From Candidatus Mesolinea sp. (lineage in GTDB: Bacteria; Chloroflexota; Anaerolineae; Anaerolineales; Anaerolineaceae), in the NCBI GenBank assembly GCA_003445715.1, contig DMCS01000045.1, forward strand, positions 1 through 6,596: a DNA stretch of 6,596 bases. The letters are read 5' to 3'. Under the pieces are notes generated by a model that ran no database searches, was not told the DNA's origin, and was given only the letters and a program-made list of their open reading frames with translations. Below, one piece after another: positions 5,974 to 6,596 of this stretch. The translations under genes were made by a program, and so were the position numbers. Positions within the stretch are counted from its first letter, which is position 1; each line of letters starts with the position of its first letter.

Positions 5974-6596
5974 ATGAAAATGTATCGTAGACGTTTGTTC
6001 ATATATTGTTGCCTGATTTTTTCATTAACTGCTTGTAACTTCAACACAATCCACGCCCCTACCCAAACCGAACCCGAGGTGATAGCAGCGGAAATCAAGC
6101 CTGAGACAATGCAGCGAACACCTATCAGCCAGATACAAGGCGCGCAGCACCGCTCGCCTTTAGAGGGGCAAACCGTGACAAATGTTTATGGAATTGTGAC
6201 GGGCATCACAGTCAGCGGATTTTACTTGCAAGATCTGCTGCCTGATATGGATGAAGCCACTTCCGAGGGCATTTTTATTGCAGCACATTCGATCGGCACC
6301 GTTCGTGTGGGTGATGAGGTATTAATTGCCAGTGGCGTGGTCAAGGAATTCAATCCTGCTGGCGTCGGCAGCAATTCACTCACGATAACCCAGATTCAAG
6401 CGAATGATTTTAACATTCTCTCCAAAGGCAACCCTCTGCCGGAACCAATCGTCCTAGGGGAGGGGGGACGCACCATCCCTAACCAGGTGATTGCTAATGA
6501 CATCAATGGCTACGCGGGCAAAAGTGGTTTATTTGACCCACAGGAAGATGGGCTTGATTTCTACGAAAGCTTGGAAGGCATGCGCGTACAGGTCAA
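5974..6596 (+). CDS. Secreted lipoprotein with YhcR-type OB-fold, probable extracellular nuclease (cut by window edge)
   Basis: The first 207 residues of a longer protein. The N-terminus is a lipoprotein signal: basic MKMYRRR, a hydrophobic core, then the lipobox LTAC with lipidated C21, so it should be anchored outside the cytoplasmic membrane. A linker rich in Pro, Thr and Glu follows (22-50). An OB-fold of the YhcR/ExeM kind spans about 50-150, shown by ISQIQG, GQTVTNVYGIVTGI, GFYLQD, DEATSEGIFI, VRVGDEVLIASGVVKEF and LTITQI. Then FDPQEDGLDFYESLEGMRVQV (187-207), the bridge that in this family leads to an endonuclease/exonuclease/phosphatase domain. That catalytic domain would lie past the window, so nuclease activity is inferred. 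Such proteins degrade external DNA, often to obtain phosphate. It is transcribed away from the phosphatase. Start chosen at the first ATG; an ATG two codons later is equally possible. Confidence 0.85.
   Translation, partial: MKMYRRRLFIYCCLIFSLTACNFNTIHAPTQTEPEVIAAEIKPETMQRTPISQIQGAQHRSPLEGQTVTNVYGIVTGITVSGFYLQDLLPDMDEATSEGIFIAAHSIGTVRVGDEVLIASGVVKEFNPAGVGSNSLTITQIQANDFNILSKGNPLPEPIVLGEGGRTIPNQVIANDINGYAGKSGLFDPQEDGLDFYESLEGMRVQV

Overview
The window is gene-dense bacterial DNA of moderate GC. It holds six genes read leftward on the minus strand and one gene read rightward at the far end. The set of families suggests a Chloroflexota member of the Anaerolineae type. The pointers are an MrfA helicase with an inserted HNH nuclease, a short SpoIIE/PP2C phosphatase of a kind I associate with that phylum, a KDSR-like SDR and an FmdB-type zinc ribbon. 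This placement comes from family recognition only; there is no rRNA or marker gene in the window.

Layout. At the right, about 70 bases (5904-5973) separate divergent genes. Rightward runs the start of a secreted lipoprotein with a YhcR-type OB-fold, probably an extracellular nuclease cut by the window edge. Leftward, in transcription order, come a PP2C/SpoIIE-family phosphatase (5903-5208), an extended SDR resembling L-threonine 3-dehydrogenase (5190-4141), an FmdB-type zinc ribbon (4099-3875), a classical SDR resembling 3-ketosphinganine reductase (3872-3015), the MrfA/YprA helicase (3000-511) and the start of the MrfB/YprB exonuclease (509 to the left edge). The gaps are 17, 41, 2, 14 and 1 nt, with no convincing terminator between genes, so all six could be one transcript. 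No stretch over 300 bases lacks a gene.

Function. MrfA and MrfB form a known DNA-repair pair in Bacillus subtilis (helicase plus DnaQ-like exonuclease, mitomycin-lesion repair independent of UvrABC). The notable feature is a complete-looking HNH nuclease domain (about residues 655-712) embedded in the C-terminal part of the helicase. It would put helicase and endonuclease in one chain, next to the exonuclease. The genes upstream of this pair are metabolic or regulatory and have no obvious link to repair. The phosphatase appears to carry Glu where the family has a metal-binding Asp. I see no RNA gene, mobile element, CRISPR array or long repeat.
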